Shown here: piece after piece, positions 32,327 to 40,088 of the stretch
Layout of the letters: each line of letters opens with the position of its first letter
Position numbering within the stretch: the first letter of the stretch is position 1
Assembly (NCBI RefSeq): GCF_011516655.1
Contig: NZ_WOSV01000005.1
Span: forward strand, 124,001-188,000
DNA: 64,000 bases
Origin: Acetobacter thailandicus
GTDB taxonomy: Bacteria; Pseudomonadota; Alphaproteobacteria; Acetobacterales; Acetobacteraceae
Direction of reading: 5' to 3'
Translations under genes and position numbers: made by a program
The notes under the pieces: generated by a model
Told to the model about the DNA's origin: nothing
Databases searched by the model: none
The model's input: the letters and a program-made list of their open reading frames with translations, nothing else

Positions 32327-33511
32327 TCAGGGATTACGCTGAGAGAGACGCTCAACTTCTTTTTTAACAGAATCCTGAACGATACCGGCCAGATTAGCAT
32401 CCAGCCATTTTTTGAGCATTACCCGGACTTCCTGACGTACGATATCTTCAATTGTCAGAGAACCTTGATTATTCACAGCCACTCTTCTCTCCTCATGTTC
32501 ATGCAGATATTTTTCCTGAAGGGTCTTTTGCAGAATAGCGAACGAACTGTCAGTATCTGCAATAGTCTCAACATTGAGCGGAATAGACAGAGAACCATAG
32601 TCACCCTCTTCTTCCCCGCCCTTACTGACATTTCGTGGCTTAGAGACAGAGAGAGCGCTTGCAGTATTTTCCTGAACAGCATTTTCAGGCAAAGAGTTTT
32701 GTCCTGTATCGTCCCGCACTACATTATAATCCTGAGCTATATTATGATCGCGTTCGTCAGCATTGCTGCTGGTATGAGCCCGATCTTCATGAACCTCATT
32801 TTCTATAGTATTTTTACTTTCCAGTCCAGATAAAGACGCCTTTTCAGTATAGAGCTGAAGCAATATTTCACGGATGCTCGGAGGAGCTTCATCAATCAGC
32901 CGGAGTTCTTCTGTCTGTTTTTCAGTGGGTTCACTATTAACAGGCTTTGCTTCCTCTGGTGATAACTTTGCGAACTCTTCCCTGATGACACTTGCTAAAG
33001 AGGCCGCAGAATCCTCTTCCTCTTTCTCCGCAGTCAGCTCTGGCGTGAGGATAAGGTCGCCTTCCTCTTTTTCCGCGGTCAGCTCTGGCGTGAGGACGAG
33101 GTCTTCCTCTTTCTCCGCAGTCAGTTCTGGTGTGAGGACGAGGTCTTCCTCTTTTTCCGCGGTCAGCTCTGGCGTGAGGATAAGGTCGCCTTCCTCTTTT
33201 TCCGCGGTCAGCTCTGGCGTGAGGATAAGGTCGCCTTCCTCTTTTTCCGCGGTCAGCTCTGGCGTGAGGACGAGATCTCCTTCCTCTTTCTCCGCAGTCA
33301 GTTCTGGCGTGAGGACGAGGTCTCCTTCCTCTTTTTCCGCAGTCAGTTCTGGCGTGAGGACGAGGTCTTCCTCATCTTCATAAAGCCCTGTGTGTAAGAG
33401 GGGAGACTCTAAAAATTCAGGTCGCTCTTCTTTTAATTTATTTCTGATAGAAGCTAAAATATCTTCAATAGGCGTCTTGGTTTCATCGGAGGGAGATGAA
33501 GTCACGGTCAA
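32327..33511 (-). CDS. PopZ-like pole-organizing protein (DUF2497) with eight tandem linker repeats
   Basis: PopZ forms polar condensates that anchor the chromosome centromere and cell-cycle proteins in alphaproteobacteria. The 394-residue protein has the two conserved ends of that family. A short N-terminal helix lies at about 13-27 (PIEDILASIRNKL), and the C-terminal helical oligomerisation region covers about 350-394 (IEDIVRQEVRVMLKKWLDANLAGIVQ). Between them is a disordered acidic linker. Residues 49-166 consist of eight near-identical 14-15-residue repeats of the form DLVLTPELTAEKEEG. The gene lies between tolC and valS, where DUF2497 genes typically sit in alphaproteobacteria. The function in this organism is inferred. 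It ends in a strong terminator. Confidence 0.85.
   Translation of the reverse strand: MTVTSSPSDETKTPIEDILASIRNKLKEERPEFLESPLLHTGLYEDEEDLVLTPELTAEKEEGDLVLTPELTAEKEEGDLVLTPELTAEKEEGDLILTPELTAEKEEGDLILTPELTAEKEEDLVLTPELTAEKEEDLVLTPELTAEKEEGDLILTPELTAEKEEEDSAASLASVIREEFAKLSPEEAKPVNSEPTEKQTEELRLIDEAPPSIREILLQLYTEKASLSGLESKNTIENEVHEDRAHTSSNADERDHNIAQDYNVVRDDTGQNSLPENAVQENTASALSVSKPRNVSKGGEEEGDYGSLSIPLNVETIADTDSSFAILQKTLQEKYLHEHEERRVAVNNQGSLTIEDIVRQEVRVMLKKWLDANLAGIVQDSVKKEVERLSQRNP
33014..33367 (-). repeat. Eight tandem 42-45 bp coding repeats in the popZ-like gene
   Basis: The units encode DLVLTPELTAEKEEG or close variants (Val/Ile swaps, and two units lack the Gly codon). They are almost identical at DNA level and in frame, which implies recent expansion by slippage or unequal recombination. 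Copy number is likely to vary between strains. Confidence 0.95.
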
Positions 33512-33535
33512 ATCCTTTGGCCAACGTCTGTGAGA

Positions 33536-34963
33536 TTACCGCCCTGGCTGATTAAGGGCGTAGTCATTGATTCCCCACAGGCGATCTTTCACTGCTTCGT
33601 AGTAGGCTTTTTCATTATAAAGCGGCACCTTAAGGTTGAGATCAAGAGCCGTTAAGCGCCCTATTGCAGCGGCAACATTGTAAGACGCCGTGACAAGCGA
33701 ACTTAAACTCTGAACCAGAGCAACCTGCGCATTTAACAGGGTAGATTGTTGCTGCAGCACTTCAAGTGTGGTGCTTGTCCCAACTATAGCCTGACGTTCG
33801 ACGCCATCAAGAGCAATGATACCAGCTCTGATTGCCGCTCTGTTGCTTGATATCGCAGCCTGTGTAGCAACCAGTGTCTGCCAGTTCGCAACAGCATCCT
33901 GTGCTGCGGCACGTCGCTGAGTGTCCACTTCCCGGTGAGTATATTGCAGCTGCTGCTTCGCCTGTCTTACACCAGCATACTCAGACCCTCCCTGATAAAC
34001 AGGAATATTAAAGTTGAGGGTGGCATATTTGTTGTCGTTTATCTGGTTGTTAAGGCTCTGGTTGACGCTTTTCTGATAGGCTGCGGTTGCCGATACCTTC
34101 GGTAAAATTGCAGCGACTGCGACAGAGACTGCATCTTTCTGTGCGGCTTCAGTAAAAAGAGCATTAATAACATCAGGGTTATTGCGGACTGCAAAGCTCG
34201 CTGCGGTCTGAGCATCTTTAACGGGCAGAACGAGAGGCTGAGGTGGCACCAGATTAGGTGGCGGCGCCATACCAACAATCTGCATGTAAGTCGCCTGCGC
34301 AGTCTGAAGAGTTCCTTCAGCCTGCTGACGCGTCGCCTTGGCTGTGGCATAGGCAGATTCGGCCTGAGCTACGTCAGTCCGTGTAATTTCCCCTACATGA
34401 AAACGCTCATTGGTCGCACGCAGCTGCTGTTGCAACACACGTTCGTTGTTGATGTTAACCTGAAGAAGCTGTTCGCGCTCAATAACACCAACGTAAGCTG
34501 AAACAACCTGTTTAAAAACTTTTTGCTCAGCCGAAATCAGGTTGGCCCGCGCAGCCATAACATTATTAACAGCCTGATGAGTGGCTGCAGTTGTTTTGCC
34601 GCCGGTATAGATGTTCTGGGTTATTGTAACGCCAGCAGTATAACCAGGGGTATCATACTTACGTCGATATCCCCCCTCAGCGCCTGTGCCGTTATAGTCA
34701 TTGAGGCCTTTATAGTAACTCAGCCCGACATTGCCTGTAACTACCGGCCGCCAGCCGGCCAGAGCTGTCGGGACCTGCTCATCCGTAGCTCTCAGCTGAG
34801 CCCGGGCAGCCTGAAGTGTCGGGTTAGTCAGATAGGCTGAGGCAAGGGCCTCCTGAAGGGTATGAGGAACAAATTCGGGGGAGCCACTGCCATCATACTT
34901 CTGTGCCCACGCAGTCGTGCTGCACAATGCTGCAGCGAGCCCCATTCCACAAATACGCTTCAT
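33536..34963 (-). CDS. tolC: TolC-family outer membrane efflux protein
   Basis: TolC trimers form the outer membrane channel of tripartite efflux and type I secretion systems. From the ATG at 34963, preceded by a strong GGGGGAG, the product is 475 residues. It begins with a signal peptide (MKRICGMGLAAALCSTTAWA, cleavage before Gln21). The upstream extension of the open frame to 35194 is not coding. Two homologous outer membrane factor halves are apparent, each rich in Gln/Ala helices, with the typical first segment LQEALASAYLTNPTLQAARAQL. No membrane fusion protein or pump is adjacent, so it probably serves several systems. It precedes the popZ-like gene by 24 bases and is probably cotranscribed with it. 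Confidence 0.93.
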   Translation of the reverse strand: MKRICGMGLAAALCSTTAWAQKYDGSGSPEFVPHTLQEALASAYLTNPTLQAARAQLRATDEQVPTALAGWRPVVTGNVGLSYYKGLNDYNGTGAEGGYRRKYDTPGYTAGVTITQNIYTGGKTTAATHQAVNNVMAARANLISAEQKVFKQVVSAYVGVIEREQLLQVNINNERVLQQQLRATNERFHVGEITRTDVAQAESAYATAKATRQQAEGTLQTAQATYMQIVGMAPPPNLVPPQPLVLPVKDAQTAASFAVRNNPDVINALFTEAAQKDAVSVAVAAILPKVSATAAYQKSVNQSLNNQINDNKYATLNFNIPVYQGGSEYAGVRQAKQQLQYTHREVDTQRRAAAQDAVANWQTLVATQAAISSNRAAIRAGIIALDGVERQAIVGTSTTLEVLQQQSTLLNAQVALVQSLSSLVTASYNVAAAIGRLTALDLNLKVPLYNEKAYYEAVKDRLWGINDYALNQPGR

Positions 34964-35200
34964 TAATCTCCCCCCATGCAGGATCAGAACGTGATAGAAC
35001 ATTCCCCAGGTATGAGCAAAGAGAATTTTTTCTATAGTTTGCGGCTTATCAGGATAGTAAAAAAGAAAAACACCAAGAAAAGAGTCTTTCAGGATTCCTT
35101 TTTTTATTATGCTGCAGCCTGTGTATGAAAATTTCGATTTTTTTATAATAACAACTCTTGACCTGAAGGGGAAGTCAGGAGATAAGGCAGGCACGTCATC

Positions 35201-35274
35201 GGTCCGGTGGCAGAGTGGCTATGTAGCGGACTGCAAATCCGCGTACGGGGGTTCGATTCCCTCCCGGACCTCCA
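35201..35274 (+). tRNA. tRNA-Cys (GCA anticodon)
   Basis: The 74 bases fold as a complete cloverleaf. The acceptor stem is GGTCCGG/CCGGACC, the anticodon stem-loop is GCGGA-CTGCAAA-TCCGC with anticodon GCA, and the T arm contains GGTTCGATTCC. The discriminator base is T and the CCA end is encoded. GTGGCTATGTAGCGGA in the D arm and the discriminator base match known bacterial tRNA-Cys genes. It is transcribed divergently from tolC. Confidence 0.96.
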
Positions 35275-35297
35275 GCGATATTTCATAAAAAATTATA

Positions 35298-35336
35298 AAG
35301 TCAGGAACAATCTTTTATAGTTTGTTGCTCTGACTT
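35298..35336 (-). terminator. Possible terminator after the SDR gene
   Basis: AAGTCAG (35298-35304) pairs with CTGACTT (35330-35336), with further partial pairing (AACAA/TTGTT) inside the loop. On the minus strand the stem is followed by an AT-rich stretch with six T residues. It lies about 60 bases beyond the SDR stop and just after the tRNA-Cys gene on the other strand, so it may serve either. Confidence 0.4.
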
Positions 35337-35397
35337 AAAATGGTCGCCAGGCGAGGAGCATAGTTTGCCCCCGCCAGCCAGTGTAGTAATCAGCCCT

Positions 35398-36180
35398 TTA
35401 TTCCTGGTCAGCCCTGATCGACTTAAGGATGCGTTTACGTAAAAACTGAGGCACAAGGCGTTCAGCGACACGGAGTATCCGAAATTGCCAGGGGAAGATG
35501 CATTCTTCTTCATTGTGGTGAATGGCTTTCATAATACGTTTTGCTGCGTTTTCGACTGATACCAGAAACGGCAGGCTGCCCTTTAGTCTCTGGCTCATCT
35601 GTGTATCGACAAAGCCCGGAGCGATATGAATGACTTTTATACCTTCTTCTTCCCATCCAAGTCGGGCAGCACTGGCGAAAGAAGCCAGGCCGGCTTTAGA
35701 GCTGCTATAGGCGGCCGAAAAAGGCAGTTCATAATAAGCGGAGACTGAGCCAATTAGCACCACCCTCCCTCCTTTGCGGGGAATCATACGTCGGGCCGCA
35801 GCTGTAGCCAGAGTAACGGGCGCTGTATAGTTCACCAGAGCGAGCTGCAGCACCTTTTGAGGGTCCTCTGTCAAATCTTTCGGTGTTTTAATGTCAGAAA
35901 GACCTGCCCCGAGAATAACCATATCGCACTGAGCTATGGCATCATCTTCATAGAAAGCTGAGAGTGCATCCTGCCCCTTTGCCAGGTCGATCTGACGAGA
36001 GATAATTTTTGCGCCACGCCCGCCGCAGACTGCTGAAATTTTTCGCAGCTTTTCTTCATCCCTGCCCCACAAAATGAGGGTTCGTCCCGGTCTGGCATAG
36101 CGCTTTGCCAGCTCACCACCAATGCCACCGGTAGCGCCTGTAATTAAAATAGATTTTGGTTCCGGCCGATTAGTTGACAC
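35398..36180 (-). CDS. Short-chain dehydrogenase/reductase family protein
   Basis: A classical SDR of about 260 residues. The cofactor motif TGATGGIG lies near the N-terminus. An Asn in the NYTAP segment, Ser in LIGSVSAYY and the catalytic YSSSK follow, then PGFVDTQM. The C-terminal 40 residues are basic and hydrophobic (FRILRVAERLVPQFLRKRILKS) and may associate with the membrane. I take the GTG at 36180 as start because AGAGG lies 7 bases upstream. A GTG at 36204 would add eight residues. Substrate cannot be told from sequence. Related alphaproteobacterial proteins are annotated only as SDR oxidoreductases. The gene diverges from the GNAT-like gene at 36274. Confidence 0.85.
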   Translation of the reverse strand: MSTNRPEPKSILITGATGGIGGELAKRYARPGRTLILWGRDEEKLRKISAVCGGRGAKIISRQIDLAKGQDALSAFYEDDAIAQCDMVILGAGLSDIKTPKDLTEDPQKVLQLALVNYTAPVTLATAAARRMIPRKGGRVVLIGSVSAYYELPFSAAYSSSKAGLASFASAARLGWEEEGIKVIHIAPGFVDTQMSQRLKGSLPFLVSVENAAKRIMKAIHHNEEECIFPWQFRILRVAERLVPQFLRKRILKSIRADQE

Positions 36181-36273
36181 GTTTTTACCTCTTTTCTCTT
36201 TCACATTTTATCAGAATGGTGCACCAGTCTGCTATCCGTAAGGTGACTTAAGGTGGGAGTGTACAGAGCGCCG

Positions 36274-37425
36274 ATGACTACAACCGATGAAATTATTATA
36301 TCTCCCGTGTCGGGAGCACGCCAGCTCGCTTTGTTTATCCGTATGCCCCGCCTTCTTTACACAGGTCTTCCCGGCTTTGTGCCTCAGCTCGAAATGGAAG
36401 CGAGAGCTATGCTCTCTCCGGCGCAGTCTCCCTTCTTTCAGCATGGCAAGGCACAGTATTTTATTGCGTGGCGCAACGGAGAACCAATAGGGCGTATTGC
36501 TGCGCAGATTGATTTTCTTGCGCTTGCACAGCCTGGTCCATCAATTGGTTTTTTCGGCGCTCTTGATACGACAACGCCAGAGTGTGTCGAGCCGCTGATG
36601 GAAGCGGCAGAGACCTGGTTACGTCAGTTCGATATTGATGTGATCAGGGGGCCATGGACGCTTAACAGCAATGGTGAATCTGGTGTGATGGTTGAGGGGC
36701 AGCTTGAACCTCCCATGGTTGGCACGGCCTGGCACCCTGAAATGCTTGATCAGGCAGTTCAAAAAGCCGGCTTTACAAAAGCGATGGATCTTTTTTCTTA
36801 TTCCATGCCTCTTTCTCCCGCTGCTGAGCAGGCTAACCGTATTCCTCAGGGGCTGCGTGAGCGTCTGGGTGACATTACCGTCCGCGGATTGCGTCAGGAT
36901 AAGCTTGTTGAAGACGCAGCTATTTTGCAGGATCTTTATAACGATGCCTGGGCAGGTACATGGGGGAATGTACCCATGACTACAGAAGAAACCAATTTTT
37001 TGCTGAAAACGCTGAAACCAGTTTTAAAGCCTGAGCAATACGTCCTTATTGAACTGAATAAAGAACCTGTAGCGATCGCATTAGTCGTGCCTAATGTTTA
37101 TGACGTCTCAGGCGACCTGAATGGTGCTCCCTCGGCCGCTGGCTGGGCTAAGCTGGCATTTCGTATAGCAACACACGATTTTTCATCGGCCAGGGTTATT
37201 TTACTTGGGGTTAAAAAGAAACTCTCAGGCACGGCCCTTGGTGCAATTGTCCCTGCATTGCTTATTGATGAGCTGATACAGCGCGGCAGAGTTCTGCCTT
37301 ACCGTACGATCGAACTTGGGTGGGTTCTTGAAACGAATGACGGTATTCGCAATCTGATCGAACGCATCGTTCCCACACCATATAAAACGCACAGAATGTA
37401 TGAAAAATGGCTTAAAACAGCCTGA
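36274..37425 (+). CDS. GNAT-fold protein of unknown substrate (YghO-like)
   Basis: The 383-residue protein resembles a conserved family often labelled hypothetical or N-acetyltransferase. It has an N-terminal half with FIAWRNGEPIGRIAAQID, typical of an acetyl-CoA-binding GNAT beta-strand and turn. A second half also looks GNAT-like (QYVLIELNKEPVAIALVVPNVYDV and LGVKKKLSGTALGAIVPALLIDELI). A tandem GNAT arrangement is therefore likely. Conserved GPWTLNSNGESGVMVEG marks the family. The ATG at 36274 is chosen over a GTG at 36253, which would add seven residues. Neither has an ideal ribosome binding site. It ends 7 bases before the convergent thiL. Function is unknown. Confidence 0.75.
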   Translation: MTTTDEIIISPVSGARQLALFIRMPRLLYTGLPGFVPQLEMEARAMLSPAQSPFFQHGKAQYFIAWRNGEPIGRIAAQIDFLALAQPGPSIGFFGALDTTTPECVEPLMEAAETWLRQFDIDVIRGPWTLNSNGESGVMVEGQLEPPMVGTAWHPEMLDQAVQKAGFTKAMDLFSYSMPLSPAAEQANRIPQGLRERLGDITVRGLRQDKLVEDAAILQDLYNDAWAGTWGNVPMTTEETNFLLKTLKPVLKPEQYVLIELNKEPVAIALVVPNVYDVSGDLNGAPSAAGWAKLAFRIATHDFSSARVILLGVKKKLSGTALGAIVPALLIDELIQRGRVLPYRTIELGWVLETNDGIRNLIERIVPTPYKTHRMYEKWLKTA

Positions 37426-37432
37426 GATTTTT

Positions 37433-38455
37433 TTAAAAATGGCTCCAGCCGGGAGAGGAGAAGTTTAATACTTCTCCGTTTTTCCCGATAATTTTTGCCC
37501 CTGAAAATGTATTATGAAAATGTCCGATGCGGGTTACCGTAACCGGTCCTGTTGTGGTGTTCACAACCGGGTTCTTTGCCAGTCTTTTTTCCTGCTCAGG
37601 AGAAACGCTGAAAAGAATTTCGTAGTCATCTCCACCTGTCAGGCAGGTTTTTAACCATGTCTCACCACATTTCTGCGCGGCTTCTGACATCGGTACAGAT
37701 GTTGCTTCAATCGTAACACCAAGATGATTTTCACGCGCAAGATGTCCGGCGTCCTGCAGCAGGCCATCAGAGATGTCCATAGCTGCTGATGCAAGCCCGT
37801 AAAGTGCAGCACCAACCCGTGGTTGTGGCAGATGGTAGCGTTGTGCAAGATAACCTGACGGATCAGGAATATCCCCCTGAAGGGCGCGCAGACCCAGAGC
37901 ACCGTCGCCTATGGTACCTGTGACCCACAGCCCATCCCCTGCCCTGGCGCCAAGCCGTTTAATAGCCTGGCCAGGCAATACCGATCCTATGATGGTCAGA
38001 GACAGAACGAGTGGCCCCCTGGTCGAGGTTGTATCCCCTCCCATGAGCGCAACATTAAAAATTTTCTGATCCTGCAGCAGGCCGTCACTAAAGGCTGCAA
38101 ACCATTCTTCAGTAACACCCGGTGGCCTGGCTATTGTTAGCAGCCATCCTTCAGGTCTGGCGCCCATAGCCGCCAGATCTGAAAGGTTACACCGTAACAG
38201 CTTACGTCCTATCGTCCCGGGCGGGTCAGAGGGCAGAAAATGTACCTGCTCCACCATCGCATCAGCGGCAATAACAAGCTCACGCCCCTGGGGAGGCGTG
38301 TAAACAGCAGCGTCATCACGTAAATTTAATGCCGCAGGGCCTGCAAGCTTTGAGAAGTGCCTGCGTATAAAAGAGAATTCCTGAGGGAGGTCAGTCAGCG
38401 TTATGACCCTTTGTATCGGCCTGAAGCTTTGTCGTGATGGTATCAAGTACACCAT
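37433..38455 (-). CDS. thiL: Thiamine-monophosphate kinase ThiL (start uncertain)
   Basis: ThiL phosphorylates thiamine monophosphate to thiamine diphosphate, the cofactor of the E1 enzyme encoded at the left of this window. Motifs are intact: LRDDAAVYTPP, CNLSDLAAMGA, LMGGDTTST, GDGLWVTGTIGDGALG, AMDISDGLLQDAGHLA and TGGDDYEILF. The family N-terminus (TDLPxEFxFIRRHF) begins at about 38395. The nearest ATG codons upstream (38455, used here, and 38473) lie inside nusB and add unconserved residues without a ribosome binding site. A CTG at 38398 has AAAGGG 8 bases upstream and would start exactly at the conserved sequence, overlapping the nusB stop. The true start may therefore be non-canonical. 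Confidence 0.92.
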   Translation of the reverse strand: MVYLIPSRQSFRPIQRVITLTDLPQEFSFIRRHFSKLAGPAALNLRDDAAVYTPPQGRELVIAADAMVEQVHFLPSDPPGTIGRKLLRCNLSDLAAMGARPEGWLLTIARPPGVTEEWFAAFSDGLLQDQKIFNVALMGGDTTSTRGPLVLSLTIIGSVLPGQAIKRLGARAGDGLWVTGTIGDGALGLRALQGDIPDPSGYLAQRYHLPQPRVGAALYGLASAAMDISDGLLQDAGHLARENHLGVTIEATSVPMSEAAQKCGETWLKTCLTGGDDYEILFSVSPEQEKRLAKNPVVNTTTGPVTVTRIGHFHNTFSGAKIIGKNGEVLNFSSPGWSHF

Positions 38456-38885
38456 TGACCAGTTTTGGTTCATCCCCGGAGAAAAACCCGTGGGCGATGT
38501 CCATATACTCGTTAATCAGGACAGGTGCAGGTATTGAGTTTTCAAGCAGCTCACCCATGGAAGCCATGAAAAGAGCGCGAAGAACCGGATCAAGCCGTTC
38601 AACAGGCCATGTTTCAGGAAGCGTCTCTTTGAGAAGTTCTGTTATTCTCCCCCGATGAAGAAGAGCTTTTTTAACAACAGAATCAAACAGCTGAACATCA
38701 GGTGATGGTACACATCCCTCTTCGTATGAGAGCTGCGCCTGTTCTGCATTGAAGCGATATATAATGAACTGCTGAATTACCTCGTCAGCGAAGTCAGCGT
38801 TCTGGTCAATCTGAAAAAGAGCCTGAACGGCCGCCAGCCGGGCCGCAGTCCGGGGTCTTTGAGGGGTATGTGTTTGCACGGCCAT
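38391..38885 (-). CDS. nusB: Transcription antitermination protein NusB
   Basis: NusB forms, with NusE, the boxA-binding complex needed for rRNA antitermination. The 164 residues start MAVQTHTPQRPRTAARLAAVQALFQIDQ, the typical N-terminus in which the conserved RxxARxxAVQALYQ segment initiates the helical bundle. They continue with PVERLDPVLRALFMASMGEL and the C-terminal INEYMDIAHGFFSGDEPKLVNGVLD. GGTGAG precedes the ATG by about 7 bases. The gene overlaps or abuts thiL, with which it is commonly paired. It lies 55 bases after nrdR. The riboflavin genes that often sit between nrdR and nusB are not here. Confidence 0.95.
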   Translation of the reverse strand: MAVQTHTPQRPRTAARLAAVQALFQIDQNADFADEVIQQFIIYRFNAEQAQLSYEEGCVPSPDVQLFDSVVKKALLHRGRITELLKETLPETWPVERLDPVLRALFMASMGELLENSIPAPVLINEYMDIAHGFFSGDEPKLVNGVLDTITTKLQADTKGHNAD

Positions 38886-38940
38886 GTCTATCTCACCAGA
38901 GTAAAGAGGACGGTTTGATGGCGTCTTTATGCGCCAAGGT

Positions 38941-39417
38941 CTAGTCCTTTTCCTTAAAATCGGCAGAAATTTTGTCCATTGACGTTAAAATTTCCGAAAA
39001 ATCCTTCGCTTCGGTGAAATCACGATACACGCTGGCAAAGCGTACGTAGCCAACAGTATCGACATCGCGAAGCACATCCATGGCCATGCTGCCGATCAGA
39101 GCAGAATCAATTTCTCCTTCTCCCGAGGCTTCCAGCCGGCCAACAATTCCGGTAACAATTTGCTCGATTCTACTATCAGGAACAGGTCGTTTACGCAAAG
39201 CAATGCGGATGGAGCGTGCAAGTTTCTCGCGCTCGAAAGGTGCTCTTTGTCCATCAGCTTTGATAACGACAAGCTCACGCAGTTGTACGCGTTCGACAGT
39301 TGTAAATCGTTGCCCACAGGATAAGCAGGACCTGCGCCGCCGAATAGCGGATATCTCTTCATTCGGACGACTGTCTTTTACCTGGCTATCCGGGTTACCG
39401 CAAAAAGGACAACGCAT
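38941..39417 (-). CDS. nrdR: Transcriptional repressor NrdR
   Basis: NrdR represses ribonucleotide reductase genes in response to nucleotide pools. Its 158 residues show the zinc ribbon ([18 protein letters not shown], then [10 protein letters not shown]) at about 1-38. The ATP-cone follows ([21 protein letters not shown], with [13 protein letters not shown] towards the end). Length and order match the family closely. It heads nrdR-nusB-thiL on the minus strand and diverges from the PCu(A)C-like gene at 39548 across 130 bases. NrdR boxes would be expected upstream of nrd genes, which are outside this window. Confidence 0.97.
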   Translation of the reverse strand: MRCPFCGNPDSQVKDSRPNEEISAIRRRRSCLSCGQRFTTVERVQLRELVVIKADGQRAPFEREKLARSIRIALRKRPVPDSRIEQIVTGIVGRLEASGEGEIDSALIGSMAMDVLRDVDTVGYVRFASVYRDFTEAKDFSEILTSMDKISADFKEKD

Positions 39418-39547
39418 TGCATACCTTCATTATTTAATTTAGACACTATAACAAGTGTCTGCTCATATAGCATAGCAGCGTCAGGCTGCGCGCCAGACAA
39501 AATTACAGACCTGCACATGTGGCACATTAAAAATACTGGGAAAATCG

Positions 39548-40036
39548 ATGAAGCAATTTTTTTTAAACAAAAAAACTTTTATCGTATGTTGCATGCTTGT
39601 CTGGCCGGGAGTAGCAGCTGCTGCACAAAGCTTAGAAAATTTACCTGGGCAGGAAGATGCTCAAAAGGATATTCTGATAAAAGACGCCAGCTTTGCACTT
39701 GTTGGTAACCCACCAGCCGGTGTGATTTATTTTACTATTCAGAATACCGGGGATGCCGCTCACCTGGTTACCAATGTTACTTCGCCTGCCTGTGCGCGTC
39801 TTATCGGTCATCATTCTGATCAGGAAAGCACACCAGGAACGATCAACCTGTTCCACAATCTTTCATTACCAGCGCATAGCAGCCTTGTGTTCCCCGTGGG
39901 AGGATATCATCTGGTTTGTCTTGATATGCCAGAGAAATTTCTCAGCGCACAGAATATCTCACTAACATTTTCGTTTCTTGGCGGTTCTTCTAAAACAATC
40001 GTTGCTCCGGTCGCAAAGTCAGCGGCTTCGCAATAA
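39548..40036 (+). CDS. Periplasmic PCu(A)C-like (DUF461) protein lacking the methionine ligands
   Basis: The 162-residue protein has a Sec signal peptide (about 1-25, ending GVAAAA) and the DUF461 / PCu(A)C beta-sandwich fold. The landmarks are ILIKDASFALVGNPPAGVIYFTIQNTGD (in pieces) and a closing LPAHSSLVFPVGGYHLV. Classical PCu(A)C copper chaperones bind Cu(I) through an H(M)x10Mx21HxM motif. Here His88/His89 and His121 remain, but the Met positions are Ile/Leu and Val123. Two Cys residues lie in the region (82 and 124). Either the metal site is remodelled or the protein does not carry copper. The gene is single, convergent with glpK. No Sco or cytochrome oxidase gene is adjacent. Confidence 0.8.
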   Translation: MKQFFLNKKTFIVCCMLVWPGVAAAAQSLENLPGQEDAQKDILIKDASFALVGNPPAGVIYFTIQNTGDAAHLVTNVTSPACARLIGHHSDQESTPGTINLFHNLSLPAHSSLVFPVGGYHLVCLDMPEKFLSAQNISLTFSFLGGSSKTIVAPVAKSAASQ

Positions 40037-40050
40037 AGCAACTTACATCA

Positions 40051-40074
40051 CAGGGGGCTCTGCACTGCCCCCTG
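40051..40074. terminator. GC-rich hairpin between the PCu(A)C-like gene and glpK
   Basis: CAGGGGGC (40051-40058) pairs perfectly with GCCCCCTG (40067-40074) around an 8-base loop, between two convergent genes. No T-run follows on either strand, so termination is inferred from position and stem strength. Confidence 0.45.
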
Positions 40075-40088
40075 ATATAATGCCGCTA

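Noticed and set aside
33014-33367. Regular repeats that superficially recall a CRISPR array
   Set aside because: Units are contiguous, in frame and without unique spacers; they encode a protein repeat.
32874-33383. Plus-strand open frame of 169 codons rich in Ser and repeated FSAVSSGVR units
   Set aside because: It is the antisense shadow of the popZ-like tandem repeats; it has no ribosome binding site and the conserved family domains are on the minus strand.
34964-35194. N-terminal extension of the tolC frame
   Set aside because: The signal peptide and the strong GGGGGAG ribosome binding site place the start at 34963; the upstream codons show no conserved sequence.
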